Position numbers and translations under genes: made by a program
Part shown: piece by piece, positions 16,777-26,010 of the stretch
How positions within the stretch are numbered: position 1 is the first letter of the stretch
How the letters are laid out: each line of letters begins with the position of its first letter
Notes under the pieces: generated by a model
Told to the model about the DNA's origin: nothing
The model's database searches: none
What the model saw: only the letters and a program-made list of their open reading frames with translations
From: an uncultured Vampirovibrio sp.
Lineage (GTDB): Bacteria > Cyanobacteriota > Vampirovibrionia > Gastranaerophilales > Gastranaerophilaceae
Length of the DNA stretch: 64,000 bases
NCBI GenBank assembly: GCA_910583875.1
Contig: CAJTXT010000005.1
Coordinates: forward strand, 105,526 to 169,525
Direction: 5' to 3'

Positions 16777-17910
16777 TTATTTAGATGTCTTTTCTGTATC
16801 ACCTTCAGGGTTAACCGAAATTTTAACTTGCCCTTTAGATACTTCAAATATAGTTTCCGTTGCATATGCAACATAATTTCTATATTTCTTTTTTCTAATT
16901 TTTTTGTCTTTAATCAATTTATCAACATGTTCAAAATAAGATTGCATATACTTTATTCGATTTTCTTTATCTTCACACAACCATTGAAGAAATGGTTTAT
17001 TTCCCTTCTTAGAATTACATCCGCTATGCATTGACATATAATTACTAATATCATCATGGTTATTTTCAATATCATATGCAAGAATATGGTCAGTATTTGC
17101 TACTGAAGTAGATACTAATCTGGAAGCAATTTCATCTGATGACCAAGCTTCTCCATGTTTATTTTTACCGGAATATTTAACTATCCAAGCCGAATTCATA
17201 TCAGAAGAAACAGGGAATTCACTTGCCAGTTGTTGTAATTTTTTAGTTTTATGAGGGTTCGAAAGATTTATTTTACTAATATCTTCTAACATTATTTTAC
17301 GTCTAAAAGGAGCTTCTTCATTATTTTTATATATATGACTTTGTATTCCTTTTGCTTTTTTTAACAATAATTCTTTTTCCTCAGAAGGAAGACTATTTGC
17401 TAATGCCTTTATTTTTTGGACTTGTCTTTTTTGTATCTCTTGTAATTGAGGTAATTTGGCATCTCTTAACTTACATACAAGACTTCTAATATCTTTTTCT
17501 CCAGAAAAATCTGCCATACGAAGAAGTTCATAATAAACACTTTTTTCAACTGGACGCATATAATCAGTATATTGACCCATATAATCCAATTGTTCTTCCG
17601 GAGGAAGTTCTGAAAGGTCATTTTTTATTTTATGAAACAATGTTTTATTCATCATCTTTTGTCCACAAGCAGGACAAGGAACATCATTAAACTTTGAAAC
17701 TAAGAAATCACCGGAATATTCTTTCAAATTATGTCTGGAGGTTGAAACTTTTCTTTCTGTACCAGTAAAGCTCAAAGGATAATAAAAAACATTACTCAAT
17801 TCTTTTATTTGAGCAGTTTGAGGATTACTAATCGGATTTTGAACAACTTGCGGTTTTACATAACTATTTTTGTAAAAACCGATAGAATTAATTACAGGGT
17901 TAATTTTCAT
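16777..17910 (-). CDS. F-x-G tagged HNH-like nuclease
   Basis: The N-terminal 50 residues (MKINPVINS..., Asn/Pro/Gln-rich) end in LSFTGTERK (Phe48, Gly50). A CPACG pair (Cys79, Cys82) begins a zinc-knuckle. After about 190 mostly helical residues comes an HNH-like block: DHILAYDIENN (His275), NYMSMHSGCNSKKGNK (Asn290, His295, Cys298). The D-H-I ... N ... H-x2-C-N-x2-K-G spacing is that of HNH endonucleases. It starts at ATG with AGGTAAG just upstream. It could be a secreted DNase effector or a repair enzyme; the tag it shares with a peptidase and membrane proteins favours export. No immunity gene is obvious next to it. Confidence 0.65.
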   Translation of the reverse strand: MKINPVINSIGFYKNSYVKPQVVQNPISNPQTAQIKELSNVFYYPLSFTGTERKVSTSRHNLKEYSGDFLVSKFNDVPCPACGQKMMNKTLFHKIKNDLSELPPEEQLDYMGQYTDYMRPVEKSVYYELLRMADFSGEKDIRSLVCKLRDAKLPQLQEIQKRQVQKIKALANSLPSEEKELLLKKAKGIQSHIYKNNEEAPFRRKIMLEDISKINLSNPHKTKKLQQLASEFPVSSDMNSAWIVKYSGKNKHGEAWSSDEIASRLVSTSVANTDHILAYDIENNHDDISNYMSMHSGCNSKKGNKPFLQWLCEDKENRIKYMQSYFEHVDKLIKDKKIRKKKYRNYVAYATETIFEVSKGQVKISVNPEGDTEKTSK

Positions 17911-18221
17911 ACTTACCTATCATGCATGCATAATATCTTTATTACATGAAAACAGAAAATGATTTTTTTTGTCAACTTCAGTTACATTTTGTAAAGTTGA
18001 ATTTTTTCAATTATTTTTTTTGACATTTGGAATAAAAAAATATCATTTTAAAAAAAAATACACTTGTTTTTAAAAGAAGTGCATTCATTTTTGACAAAAT
18101 TGTTGCTTTTTTTAAAACAAATCTTCTTAACACGATAAATTAAATAGCAAATAAATTTGTTTTTATACTTTAACTTGATATTATTGCTTATGGTCGAACA
18201 TGTTAAAAGGTAAGAAGCAAA
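17911..18221. promoter_or_regulatory. Divergent promoter region, 311 nt
   Basis: Non-coding and very AT-rich between the divergent HNH-like and 18222 genes. I see a short palindrome ATGCATGCAT (about 17922-17931), a TTGACA on the minus strand near 17973, and poly-A/T tracts that would bend DNA. No repeat unit and no RNA gene were recognised. Confidence 0.4.
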
Positions 18222-19940
18222 TTGAAAATATCACAAATTAGTAACAACACTCCTTGTAAAAATAATCAAACATTAAACAAAAAAAATAATAATAACTATA
18301 ATACAAATCCAAAATTCCAAGGTGGAGCCATCGATACAGCTTTTAACTTGTTAGACAAAGGATTTAGCGTTCTTGATAAAAATGCAATGATACAAGTCTC
18401 CTTCGTAGATACAGTTTCAACAAATATTCCAAGAACATTAGTTGATTTAAAGACAGGTATTGCAGCTGCATTTGAAACCTGCCGACGTGAATTTTCAGGC
18501 TTATTTGTAAACTGTTTAATGCCAGGGTTAGTAGTAAAAGGCTTAGCACATGTTCTTCCAAAAGCTGCTGAATTACAAGGTACTGATGTAGTCGGTTCTT
18601 GGGCAAACGGTGATGCTATTGATAAATTAAAAGGTGTATATAAACAAGCACAAGAATCAGGTGCTAGAGATAAAACAAAAGTTTATGTTGAAAAAGCATT
18701 AGGTTCATTAGAAGGTCTTGACGGCAAAAATTGGATTAAATTTGCAGATAAAGCAGCTGCACCGGAATATCAAGAAGCTATTAACAATGTTGTTAAAGCT
18801 ATATCTTCAAATGGCAGCGAAAAGAAAACATTATTAAAACAAGCTCAAACAAAACTTGCTTCTGTAACAAAAGCAGAAAGTATATTAAGATTTAATGGCA
18901 AAGCACAAGCAAATCTTGAAGAAACTCTTCGTGATGTTGTTGACTTAGGTTCTAAATTTAATGCTGTAAAAGAAAAAGCAGTTAAAGGACTTGGTGAATC
19001 TGTTGATGATGCTGCAAGAAATGCAAATATTTCTCAAGCTATTGATAAATATGGCTCATCATTAAAAGGATTTGTTAATAAGAAGAGCTTAATAGGTCTT
19101 GGAATTGTTATTGGTATTGCGGTAAGCATTCAAACAATCAACCGTGCAATTACAAGAAAACAATTTAATGCAGAAGGCGCACCAATCTACAAAGATTTTG
19201 GTAAAAAAGATACAACACAAAAAATGGATGAAAAGCAAAAGAAAACCTTCTTTGCGAAGAAACTTGCTTCTGCTGCTGGAATGTATGGCTTAGCTGCTGC
19301 TTCAATGATGAAGAAACCGTCTTTAGGAATGTTCCAATTCTCAGGTATATTCCCAACAATGGATCAATGCAGATGGATTGCTGCTTCTACATTTGCAAGC
19401 AGAATGATGGGCGCTGAAGATGAAAACGAATTGAGAGAAACAACTATAAGAGATATAGCTTCCTTCTCCGGATTATACTTCCTTGGCGATTATGTTAAAA
19501 AGGCTGCTGCATCAGGCATAGAAGCATTATCAAGAACAAAACAAGGTTCTAAATTATTAGGTGAGAATGTTGTATTACTAAACCGTAAGAAAGAAATTGC
19601 AAAACCTGTACTTGAAAACGGCGCTTCATTTGCTAAGAAAGCTGCTGCACAAGCTGGATACCGTGCAAAACAACTTGGAAACTGGATTAAGAATACAGAC
19701 CTTAAATCAGCTGCTGAAGTTGCAAATACTAAGACACGCAACCTAAGAAATATTTGCCGTGTAGCAGATATTGCCTTCTCTATAGTAATGCTTGGTATTT
19801 TACTTCCGAAATACAATCGTTCTGTTACAGAAAAGAAAGTTGCCGCAGCAAAAAAACAAGAAGAAATGCAAAAACGTGCAATGTTTAATTATTCAACTGT
19901 AGAACAAACACCTGAAATTTTTAAAAGTTTAATAAAATAA
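18222..19940 (+). CDS. F-x-G tagged membrane protein, paralogue of the 57032 gene
   Basis: The start is TTG (MKISQISNN), with AAGGTAAG upstream. The Asn/Lys-rich first 30 residues end in NPKFQGG (Phe32, Gly34). Then come NIPRTLVDLKTG, a long helical Ala/Lys-rich middle, a hydrophobic segment (LIGLGIVIGIAVSI, about residue 291) and a last one near the C-terminus (IAFSIVMLGILLPKYNRSV). The 57032 protein has the same order: tag, TNLPRPIMGLK, helical middle, hydrophobic segment, terminal FLPWINEKATKK. I know of no named family. It looks like a membrane or envelope protein with a large helical domain. Confidence 0.7.
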   Translation: MKISQISNNTPCKNNQTLNKKNNNNYNTNPKFQGGAIDTAFNLLDKGFSVLDKNAMIQVSFVDTVSTNIPRTLVDLKTGIAAAFETCRREFSGLFVNCLMPGLVVKGLAHVLPKAAELQGTDVVGSWANGDAIDKLKGVYKQAQESGARDKTKVYVEKALGSLEGLDGKNWIKFADKAAAPEYQEAINNVVKAISSNGSEKKTLLKQAQTKLASVTKAESILRFNGKAQANLEETLRDVVDLGSKFNAVKEKAVKGLGESVDDAARNANISQAIDKYGSSLKGFVNKKSLIGLGIVIGIAVSIQTINRAITRKQFNAEGAPIYKDFGKKDTTQKMDEKQKKTFFAKKLASAAGMYGLAAASMMKKPSLGMFQFSGIFPTMDQCRWIAASTFASRMMGAEDENELRETTIRDIASFSGLYFLGDYVKKAAASGIEALSRTKQGSKLLGENVVLLNRKKEIAKPVLENGASFAKKAAAQAGYRAKQLGNWIKNTDLKSAAEVANTKTRNLRNICRVADIAFSIVMLGILLPKYNRSVTEKKVAAAKKQEEMQKRAMFNYSTVEQTPEIFKSLIK

Positions 19941-19994
19941 AATTTGGGAATTATATAGAAATTTACAATAAACATGTTCAGAATATAGTCATAA

Positions 19995-20110
19995 TGTCAT
20001 TCCGAACTTGTTTCGGAATCTTACCAATTGTAAGACTCTGTGGGGAACTAGGCATTTTTCACAAAATCACAGATTTTAGAAAAAGTTGTCAAACAAGTTT
20101 ATGGTAACGA
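19995..20110 (+). repeat. Dispersed palindrome plus degenerate partner
   Basis: TGTCATTCCGAACTTG then TTTCGGAATCTTACC is a full unit (stem TTCCGAA/TTCGGAA). The following AAGACTCTGTGGGGAACTAG then GCATTTTTC is a worn version of the long variant seen at 7434-7468. The rest of the 339-nt gap holds the promoter at 20217. Confidence 0.8.
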
Positions 20111-20216
20111 CTTCAACTTTTTTAGTGTAAAGTTATACATAATTTCTTAAATTTTTTTTAAAATTTCAAAAAAATGCGCAAAAAATTTTTTGTTCATGTT
20201 TTGTATTAACGGCTAG

Positions 20217-20245
20217 TTGATAAAAACACGAAAATAGTATATAAT
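20217..20245 (+). promoter_or_regulatory. Sigma-70 type promoter for the 20280 gene
   Basis: TTGATA at 20217-20222 and a perfect TATAAT at 20240-20245 are separated by 17 nt. Transcription should begin near 20252, giving a leader of about 28 nt with AAGGAG before the GTG start. Confidence 0.8.
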
Positions 20246-20279
20246 TAATAACCCATGAGAATGTAAAGGAGAGAAGTAA

Positions 20280-20627
20280 GTGGTTGACAATAGGTCAGCT
20301 GGTGTTCTCGGGATTGCAGGAGGTATCAACTTCAAGAGCGGAGACATATCTGGTACTGCTGCAAAAACCTCAGACGACAGAGCGAGTCAAGGAACTGAAT
20401 ATTTTATGCAAGAAGGCGAAGAGCAGCAAGGGGCAAACCAACCTTTTGTTGATAGAAGCATGCAGCTTCGTGCCTCCTTAAATTCTCTTGCGCTTTTAAA
20501 TGTTGTATCTGTTCTGCAAAATCAGCGGAAGAATTTGCTATTAGATGGTGAAGATATGACGGAAAAAATACGAGCAAAAAAAGTTGAAAAAATAAAAAAA
20601 GATAATGAAAATAATCAAAACAAATAA
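20280..20627 (+). CDS. Small hypothetical protein, 115 aa
   Basis: The start is GTG with AAGGAG 9 nt upstream and a strong promoter at 20217, so it is a real and probably well-expressed gene. The N-terminal half is Gly/Ser-rich and probably disordered (AGVLGIAGGINFKSGDISG); the middle has one amphipathic helix (SMQLRASLNSLALLNVVSVL); the C-terminus is a charged Lys/Glu tail. No signal peptide and no cysteine. I do not recognise the family. A terminator starts at its stop codon. Confidence 0.75.
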   Translation: MVDNRSAGVLGIAGGINFKSGDISGTAAKTSDDRASQGTEYFMQEGEEQQGANQPFVDRSMQLRASLNSLALLNVVSVLQNQRKNLLLDGEDMTEKIRAKKVEKIKKDNENNQNK

Positions 20628-20663
20628 AAGACTATCAAGATTAATCTCAAGATAGTCTTTTTT
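20626..20663 (+). terminator. Rho-independent terminator
   Basis: AAAGACTATC pairs with GATAGTCTTT over a 14-nt loop and is followed by a run of T. It overlaps the stop codon of the 20280 gene and isolates it from the SLH gene. Confidence 0.85.
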
Positions 20664-20688
20664 ATTGAAATCTGATAAAATACAAAAT

Positions 20689-21846
20689 ATGAAAAGATTT
20701 GGAATAAAAAAATTAATTTTTAGCTTATTTTTAAGTGCAATCATAATTAATAATGCACAAGCCTTAGAATTTAAAGATATTCCTCATGGTTTTTGGGCAT
20801 ATAAACAAATTGATGAAATGACAAACGAAAAAATAATAAGTGGTTATCCTAACAATACTTTTATGCCCAAAAAATATGTTACAAGGGCAGAATATTCCGC
20901 AATGGTTATAAAAGCATTAGGACAAGAAAATCTTACAATTAACGAAATGTATACCTTTGAAGATATTGACGCCAAACATTGGGCATGGGAATACATTTTA
21001 CGTGCATTAAATTTAGATATATTAAAACCAGCATCAAATAGTTATTTTTATCCTAATGATTATATTACGAGAAGCGAAGTTATTACATTTCTGGCTAATA
21101 TTTTAAAAACAGAAGATATATCGAAAAAAGATGCAATAATAGCACTTCAAAATTCATATATTGATTTTGATGACATTCCTGATTGGTTCAAAGTTACTGC
21201 AGGAAAAGCAGAATATTTAAATGTAATAGCAAAAGAACCGCCAAGAGAACATTATCTTGATTACGATGCTTATGTTACAAGAGCGCAAATGGCAGTATTT
21301 TTAGCTAATTTAAAACATGAAATAGATTCATATCTCCAAGAAAAAATTGATGCTGAAAAAGCACCAAAAATAGGGGAAGGTATACAAATTGAAAATGTAT
21401 TACTTGATGATGATGTTGCAACAATTCCGGCAAGAAGTATTCTACCTATAATGATAGTAGGACAAATAAGCAGTAAGAATAATGCGCCCGGACAAATGTT
21501 TCAAGCAAGATTTGCAAATAATATAGTAGATGATGAACATCATATTTTATTATCAAAAGACATAATTTTAATAGGAAAAATTCTTGATACTACAAAAGCC
21601 GTTAATTTTATTAGAAATGGTGAAATGATGTTTGAATTATCTGCAACAAACAAAAACAATAATATTACAAGAATTTTAGGTGTTGCAGAATATCAAGCCT
21701 CAATTAGTGAAGCAAATAAAATTAAAAAAGCCGCAAAAACAGTTATAAAAGGAACTGATTTTACGGCAAAAGACGGTCAAATACTATATATAAAACTCTT
21801 TAAACCAATGAGAGTGAATATAGTAACAGGTGAAGTGCTGGATTAA
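20689..21846 (+). CDS. SLH-domain surface protein
   Basis: A signal peptide (MKRFGIKKLIFSLFLS ... AQA) is followed by three SLH units: FKDIPHGFWAYKQIDEM with TRAEYSAM, FEDIDAKHWAWEYI with TRSEVITFLA, and FDDIPDWFK with TRAQMAVFLA. A soluble C-terminal domain follows (IPARSILPIMIVGQISSK), probably beta-rich. SLH units hold proteins to cell-wall polymer; in cyanobacteria they tie outer-membrane proteins to peptidoglycan. A TTG at 20665 is in frame, but the extended -10 TGATAAAAT at 20674-20681 lies just 7 nt before ATG 20689, so the mRNA is probably leaderless and starts there. It ends flush with the next convergent gene. Confidence 0.85.
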   Translation: MKRFGIKKLIFSLFLSAIIINNAQALEFKDIPHGFWAYKQIDEMTNEKIISGYPNNTFMPKKYVTRAEYSAMVIKALGQENLTINEMYTFEDIDAKHWAWEYILRALNLDILKPASNSYFYPNDYITRSEVITFLANILKTEDISKKDAIIALQNSYIDFDDIPDWFKVTAGKAEYLNVIAKEPPREHYLDYDAYVTRAQMAVFLANLKHEIDSYLQEKIDAEKAPKIGEGIQIENVLLDDDVATIPARSILPIMIVGQISSKNNAPGQMFQARFANNIVDDEHHILLSKDIILIGKILDTTKAVNFIRNGEMMFELSATNKNNNITRILGVAEYQASISEANKIKKAAKTVIKGTDFTAKDGQILYIKLFKPMRVNIVTGEVLD

Positions 21847-22167
21847 TTAAACTTTTTTATAAACGCCCATATCTTCAAGTGCTTTTAAAAAGCTTTTTGC
21901 AGTAGCTTTTTGAACATCCGGCGGAACAACTCTTAATAGTTCAACTGTTCTTGAAATAACAGGATCTTTATCATACCAGCGATTACAAACTTTTGGACGA
22001 ACCATTTCATAGAACTTATCAATAGCCTCTTTAGAAACCTTTTTTTCAATTTCTTGTAAGAAGATTTCAGCCTGAACTTTAAGTTCATTTTGATAGTTTT
22101 GAAGAAGATTAATTACTTCAAGCAAAACAGGATCATGATCATACCATCTTTTATAATTTTGACTCAC
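21847..22167 (-). CDS. Small protein made of two tandem RWYD repeats
   Basis: The 106-aa protein is an internal duplication: residues 7-43 (RWYDHDPVLLEVINLL ... FLQEIEKK) and 63-99 (RWYDKDPVISRTVELL ... FLKALEDM) align along their whole length. Each unit is a short conserved loop followed by two helices. No membrane segment. Its start overlaps the end of murA by 17 nt, so it is translated with murA and may relate to cell-wall synthesis. I do not recognise the family. Its stop abuts the stop of the SLH gene with no gap. Confidence 0.8.
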   Translation of the reverse strand: MSQNYKRWYDHDPVLLEVINLLQNYQNELKVQAEIFLQEIEKKVSKEAIDKFYEMVRPKVCNRWYDKDPVISRTVELLRVVPPDVQKATAKSFLKALEDMGVYKKV

Positions 22168-23476
22168 TAAAATTTCCTTTATTTTGATTAATAATTACAG
22201 AATCCTCATCATTATATCTTTGAATATCTGCACCTATCATTCTAAACTTATTTTCTAATAATTCGTAACCTCTATCTATATGATATATGTTATCAATAGT
22301 ACTAATTCCTTCAGCCATTAAAGCTGCAATAACAAGAGAAGCACCGGCTCTAAGGTCAGAAGCTCGAAGATTAGCACTTGTAAGATTTTTAACACCTTTA
22401 ACTAAAGCATGATTTCTTTCTTGATGAATATCAGCACCCATTTTACGAAGTTCAGGCACTTGCATAAATCTGTTTTCATACAAACTTTCAGTAATAATAC
22501 TAACACCGTCAGCAACAGTAGCTAAAGCCATTGCTAAAGATTGTAAATCTGTAGGGAAACCAGGATATGGCTGAGTAATTATATTAACAGCTTCTAGTCT
22601 TCTTTTGCAGCTTACTTCAATTGAAGTCGGGTCTATAAGTTTAATATCTGCACCCATTTTAGATAACTTTGAAGTATAGAAAGTTAAATGTCCGGGGAAG
22701 ACATTTCTAATAATACCTTTACCTTTTGTAGCAATGAAAGCAGCCATATAAGTACCTGCTTCTATCCTATCAGGAATAGTAGTATATTCTATCGGGTGAA
22801 TATTTTCTTGTTTAACACCATTAATAACAATTTCAGAAGTACCGGCCCCAATTACATCAGCGCCCATAGCATTTAAGAAATTAGCTAAATCTATAATTTC
22901 AGGTTCTTGTGCAGCATTTTGAATTCTTGTTGAACCTTCTGCAAGAACAGAAGCAAGCATAATATTTTCTGTAGCACCAACAGACGGTATATCAAGATAA
23001 ATATCAGTACCAGTTAGTTTTCTTGCTTTTGCATGAACGTATCCATTCTCAATTTTAACAGTTGTTCCTAATGCTTCAAGCCCTCTAATATGAAAATCAA
23101 CTTTTCTTTCACCAATAGCACACCCGCCAGGAAGAGCAACTATTGCTTCTTTAAATCTTCCGACTAATGCACCTAAAACAACAAAAGATGCTCTCATTCT
23201 GCTAACAAGTTCATAGCTGGCTTTTAAGCTTGTAATATTAGAAGCATCAATAGTAATAGACTTTTCTACTTTGTCATATTTCGTCTTAGCGCCTAATTGT
23301 TCTAAAACATTAAGCATAATAACAACATCTGTTAGTTCCGGAACATTATAAATTTTACTTTCACCTTTAGCCAGTAATGCTGCTGCCATAAGTTTTAATA
23401 CTGCATTTTTTGCCCCGCTGACAGCCACTTCGCCCTTTAATTGTTTACCGCCAATTATCCTAATCTTTTCGGTCAA
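22151..23476 (-). CDS. murA: UDP-N-acetylglucosamine 1-carboxyvinyltransferase
   Basis: First committed step of peptidoglycan synthesis: transfers enolpyruvate from PEP to UDP-GlcNAc in the cytoplasm. The N-terminal SGAKNAVL motif and the catalytic loop LPGGCAIG with Cys119 are present, so it is of the fosfomycin-sensitive type. At 441 aa it is slightly longer than usual because of a Ser/Asn-rich tail that overlaps the following 106-aa gene. The upstream gap of about 180 nt separates it from the divergent cdd and holds both promoters. Confidence 0.96.
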   Translation of the reverse strand: MTEKIRIIGGKQLKGEVAVSGAKNAVLKLMAAALLAKGESKIYNVPELTDVVIMLNVLEQLGAKTKYDKVEKSITIDASNITSLKASYELVSRMRASFVVLGALVGRFKEAIVALPGGCAIGERKVDFHIRGLEALGTTVKIENGYVHAKARKLTGTDIYLDIPSVGATENIMLASVLAEGSTRIQNAAQEPEIIDLANFLNAMGADVIGAGTSEIVINGVKQENIHPIEYTTIPDRIEAGTYMAAFIATKGKGIIRNVFPGHLTFYTSKLSKMGADIKLIDPTSIEVSCKRRLEAVNIITQPYPGFPTDLQSLAMALATVADGVSIITESLYENRFMQVPELRKMGADIHQERNHALVKGVKNLTSANLRASDLRAGASLVIAALMAEGISTIDNIYHIDRGYELLENKFRMIGADIQRYNDEDSVIINQNKGNFSESKL

Positions 23477-23658
23477 TGTTCCTCCAACTGATTTTGATGT
23501 CCCAATCTATAAACCTGCTATTAATATAATAATATAACTTATGCTATAACGGGTAAATAGATTAACTATTGTAAACACATAAAATTATATCATTCAAATA
23601 TACTATATTATAAGAAAGCATTTGCATATAAAATAAAAGAAAGAATAGAGGATTTTTT

Positions 23659-24054
23659 ATGGAATTGAATCAAGAACTTTTAGAAAAAGCAAAAGAAGCT
23701 TCACAAAAAGCCTACTGTAAATATTCCGAATTTCCGGTAGGTGCATGTGCTTTCTTTGAAAGCGGCAATAGCTATATTGGCTGTAATGTTGAAAATTCCA
23801 GCTACGGGCTTGCTTTATGTGCGGAAAGAAATGCGCTTTCTACAGCGATTGTAAAGGGTGAAACTTCGAAACTTGTAAAACTTGCTATATATTCGCCAAA
23901 ATCCTCAAAATGTTTCCCTTGCGGGGCATGCCGTCAATGGATTAAAGAATTTTCAAAAGGTTTTAATACAGAAATAATCCTTGAAGATGAAACAGGCAAT
24001 TGTTGTTCATTTTACATAGATGAACTTTTGCCTTATGAGTTCCAATTAGTGTAA
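23659..24054 (+). CDS. cdd: Cytidine deaminase
   Basis: Converts cytidine and deoxycytidine to uridines in nucleoside salvage. Zinc site residues are Cys54 and Glu56 in CAERNAL, then Cys88 and Cys91 in PCGACRQ. The 131-aa length matches the homotetrameric form. ATG follows AGAGG. It begins a likely operon with the sigma factor (36-nt gap) and prepilin peptidase genes. Confidence 0.95.
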   Translation: MELNQELLEKAKEASQKAYCKYSEFPVGACAFFESGNSYIGCNVENSSYGLALCAERNALSTAIVKGETSKLVKLAIYSPKSSKCFPCGACRQWIKEFSKGFNTEIILEDETGNCCSFYIDELLPYEFQLV

Positions 24055-24089
24055 AATAGTATTGTACAAATGAAAAAGAGGAAATTTTA

Positions 24090-24875
24090 ATGGCTGATTA
24101 TACCATTAATTATGAAGAAATTACACAATGGCTTCAGTTATATAAAGAATCTGAAAACGAAAAACAAAAAAAGCATTTGCAAAATGTTATAGTAATAGCA
24201 ACCATGCCGCTTGTAAAAAAGATTGCCCATGGACTTGCAAGAAGAAACACTGACCCTGTTGAAGATATTATTCAAGTTGGAAGTGTTGGTTTGGTTAAAG
24301 CTATACAATTATATAATCCTAAAGTCAGCGAGAATTTTAAAACTTATGCTACTTATTTGATTACAGGTGAAATAAGACATTATTTGCGTGATAAAGTTTC
24401 CATGATTAAAGCTCCAAGGGAAATTTATGAGCTTGCATACCGCGTAAATAAACTTATGCAAAAATTGAAAGATGACCAAGGAAATGAACCTTCTGAAAAA
24501 GTTTTAGCAGAAGAACTTGGAACATCAGTCGGCAAAATAAAAGAAGTTATTGATGTTGAAAGAAGAAAACAAACTATTTCTTTAGACCAAGTTATAACAA
24601 CAGGTGCAGATGAATCATTATCATTATTCGATAAAATTGCAGATGATAATCACTATAATTTAGAATCGTTCCAAGAAGATAAAATCTTGATAAAAGATGC
24701 AATCAACCGTCTTGACGAAAAATTGCAAGAGGTTATTATTTTAAATTATTTTGAAGATATGAGCCAAACACAAATTGCTACAAAGCTTGGCATTTCTCAA
24801 ATGCAAGTATCAAGAAGATTGAAAAAAGCATTAAATATGCTGCTTCATATCTTATCTGAAAAAGAGAAAGTATAA
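24090..24875 (+). CDS. Alternative sigma factor of the SigB/SigF group
   Basis: Sigma-70 family group 3 with regions 2, 3 and 4. Region 2 has EDIIQVGSVGLVKAI and FKTYATYLITGEIRHYLRD; region 4 has YFEDMSQTQIATKLGISQMQVSRRLKKAL. Region 1 is missing, as in the stress and motility group (SigB, SigF). In cyanobacteria SigF drives pilus genes, and here the next gene (17 nt away) is the prepilin peptidase, so a pilus or envelope regulon is plausible but is an inference. No anti-sigma factor gene is adjacent. RBS AGAGGAAA is 7 nt before ATG. Confidence 0.9.
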   Translation: MADYTINYEEITQWLQLYKESENEKQKKHLQNVIVIATMPLVKKIAHGLARRNTDPVEDIIQVGSVGLVKAIQLYNPKVSENFKTYATYLITGEIRHYLRDKVSMIKAPREIYELAYRVNKLMQKLKDDQGNEPSEKVLAEELGTSVGKIKEVIDVERRKQTISLDQVITTGADESLSLFDKIADDNHYNLESFQEDKILIKDAINRLDEKLQEVIILNYFEDMSQTQIATKLGISQMQVSRRLKKALNMLLHILSEKEKV

Positions 24876-24891
24876 AATTAAGGCGGAAATT

Positions 24892-26010
24892 ATGATAGAT
24901 GAAATTTTGTTAATATGCTTTTTTGTTCTAGTTATCGGAGCTTGCATAGGCAGTTTTTTAAATGTAGTTGCTCTAAGAGCTATTTCAAAAGAATCTATTG
25001 TACTTCCACCATCAAAATGTCCTGAATGCGGGGAACCTATAAAATGGTACGATAATATACCCGTTTTATCATATTTATTCACTTTTAAAGGTAAATGCAG
25101 AAATTGCGGCTGCAAGGTTAGCAAACAATATCCTATTGTTGAAGCGTTAACAGCTGTTATATTTTTAGCTGTATTTTTAGCTTTCGGAGCAAGTATAAAA
25201 ACAATTCTTTTACTTATTTTATTATGTATTTCAATTGTTATTTGTATTACAGATTTTAAAAAAGAATATGTATTTGACTCTCACAGCTGGGCTTTAATTA
25301 TTTTTTCAATTATTGCTTCATTATACTTTAATGGTTTAGAAAATTATTCTAAACCTGCAATCGGCTTGATAGTTGGGGTTGTTGCAATGGAAGCTGTTGC
25401 AAGGCTTGCATATTATCTTATAAGAAAGAAATCTCAAGAAAAAACAGCAGATACGGAAAATAACGAAGAAGTAAAAGAAGAAGTACAAACAGAAACACCA
25501 AGCGAAGAATCAACAGAAGTTGCTAATCAAGATGAAGATATCAATATTAACGAATATGTTGAAAAAAACAAACGTGCTTTTGGTGAAGGTGATACATACT
25601 TAGCAGCTGCAGCAGGCGCATTATTAGGCTGGAAATATCTTCTTGCCGCTATTGGTTTAGCTATTATTTTGCAAGCTGTTTGCATACTTCCTCAGTTCTT
25701 GATGAATTTATACAAACAAAAACAATTTAGATTATTATTCTCTTTAACAGCATTTATTGTTTTAGCATGCATATATTGGATTATTTCAAATATTGTAAGC
25801 GTAAACATCTTTGTTGCATTTGGTTTTGTAATTGCGTTAATTTTCTTTGCAATAGATTCTATTACAAGATTAAAGCAGACAGTAAACGACCAAGGCTTTG
25901 CTGCAATTCCGTTTGGACCCGCATTATTATGCGCAACATTTTTACTATTTTTCTACGGTCCATACATTATAGGATTTTTGAAAAAACATATATTTATGAT
26001 TTTAGGATAA
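24892..26010 (+). CDS. pilD: Type IV prepilin peptidase with acidic insertion
   Basis: The N-terminal methyltransferase domain has GSFLNVVALR and two zinc-site pairs (CPECG, CRNCGC). The A24 aspartic protease domain has the first catalytic Asp in ICITDFKKEYVFD and the second in FGEGDTYLAAAAG. Between these is an unusual acidic, Glu/Thr-rich cytoplasmic insertion (about residues 184-222). The C-terminal part after residue 240 adds several membrane helices. The enzyme trims and methylates prepilins for type IV pili; pilT at 43728 belongs to the same machine. The last 9 nt overlap the end of the convergent 26002 gene. Confidence 0.9.
   Translation: MIDEILLICFFVLVIGACIGSFLNVVALRAISKESIVLPPSKCPECGEPIKWYDNIPVLSYLFTFKGKCRNCGCKVSKQYPIVEALTAVIFLAVFLAFGASIKTILLLILLCISIVICITDFKKEYVFDSHSWALIIFSIIASLYFNGLENYSKPAIGLIVGVVAMEAVARLAYYLIRKKSQEKTADTENNEEVKEEVQTETPSEESTEVANQDEDININEYVEKNKRAFGEGDTYLAAAAGALLGWKYLLAAIGLAIILQAVCILPQFLMNLYKQKQFRLLFSLTAFIVLACIYWIISNIVSVNIFVAFGFVIALIFFAIDSITRLKQTVNDQGFAAIPFGPALLCATFLLFFYGPYIIGFLKKHIFMILG

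Noticed and set aside
20280..20627. Counting the 20280 protein (INFKSGD) among F-x-G tagged proteins
   Set aside because: The spacing is F-x-x-G and the position is residue 18 without the Asn-rich lead, so the match is not convincing.
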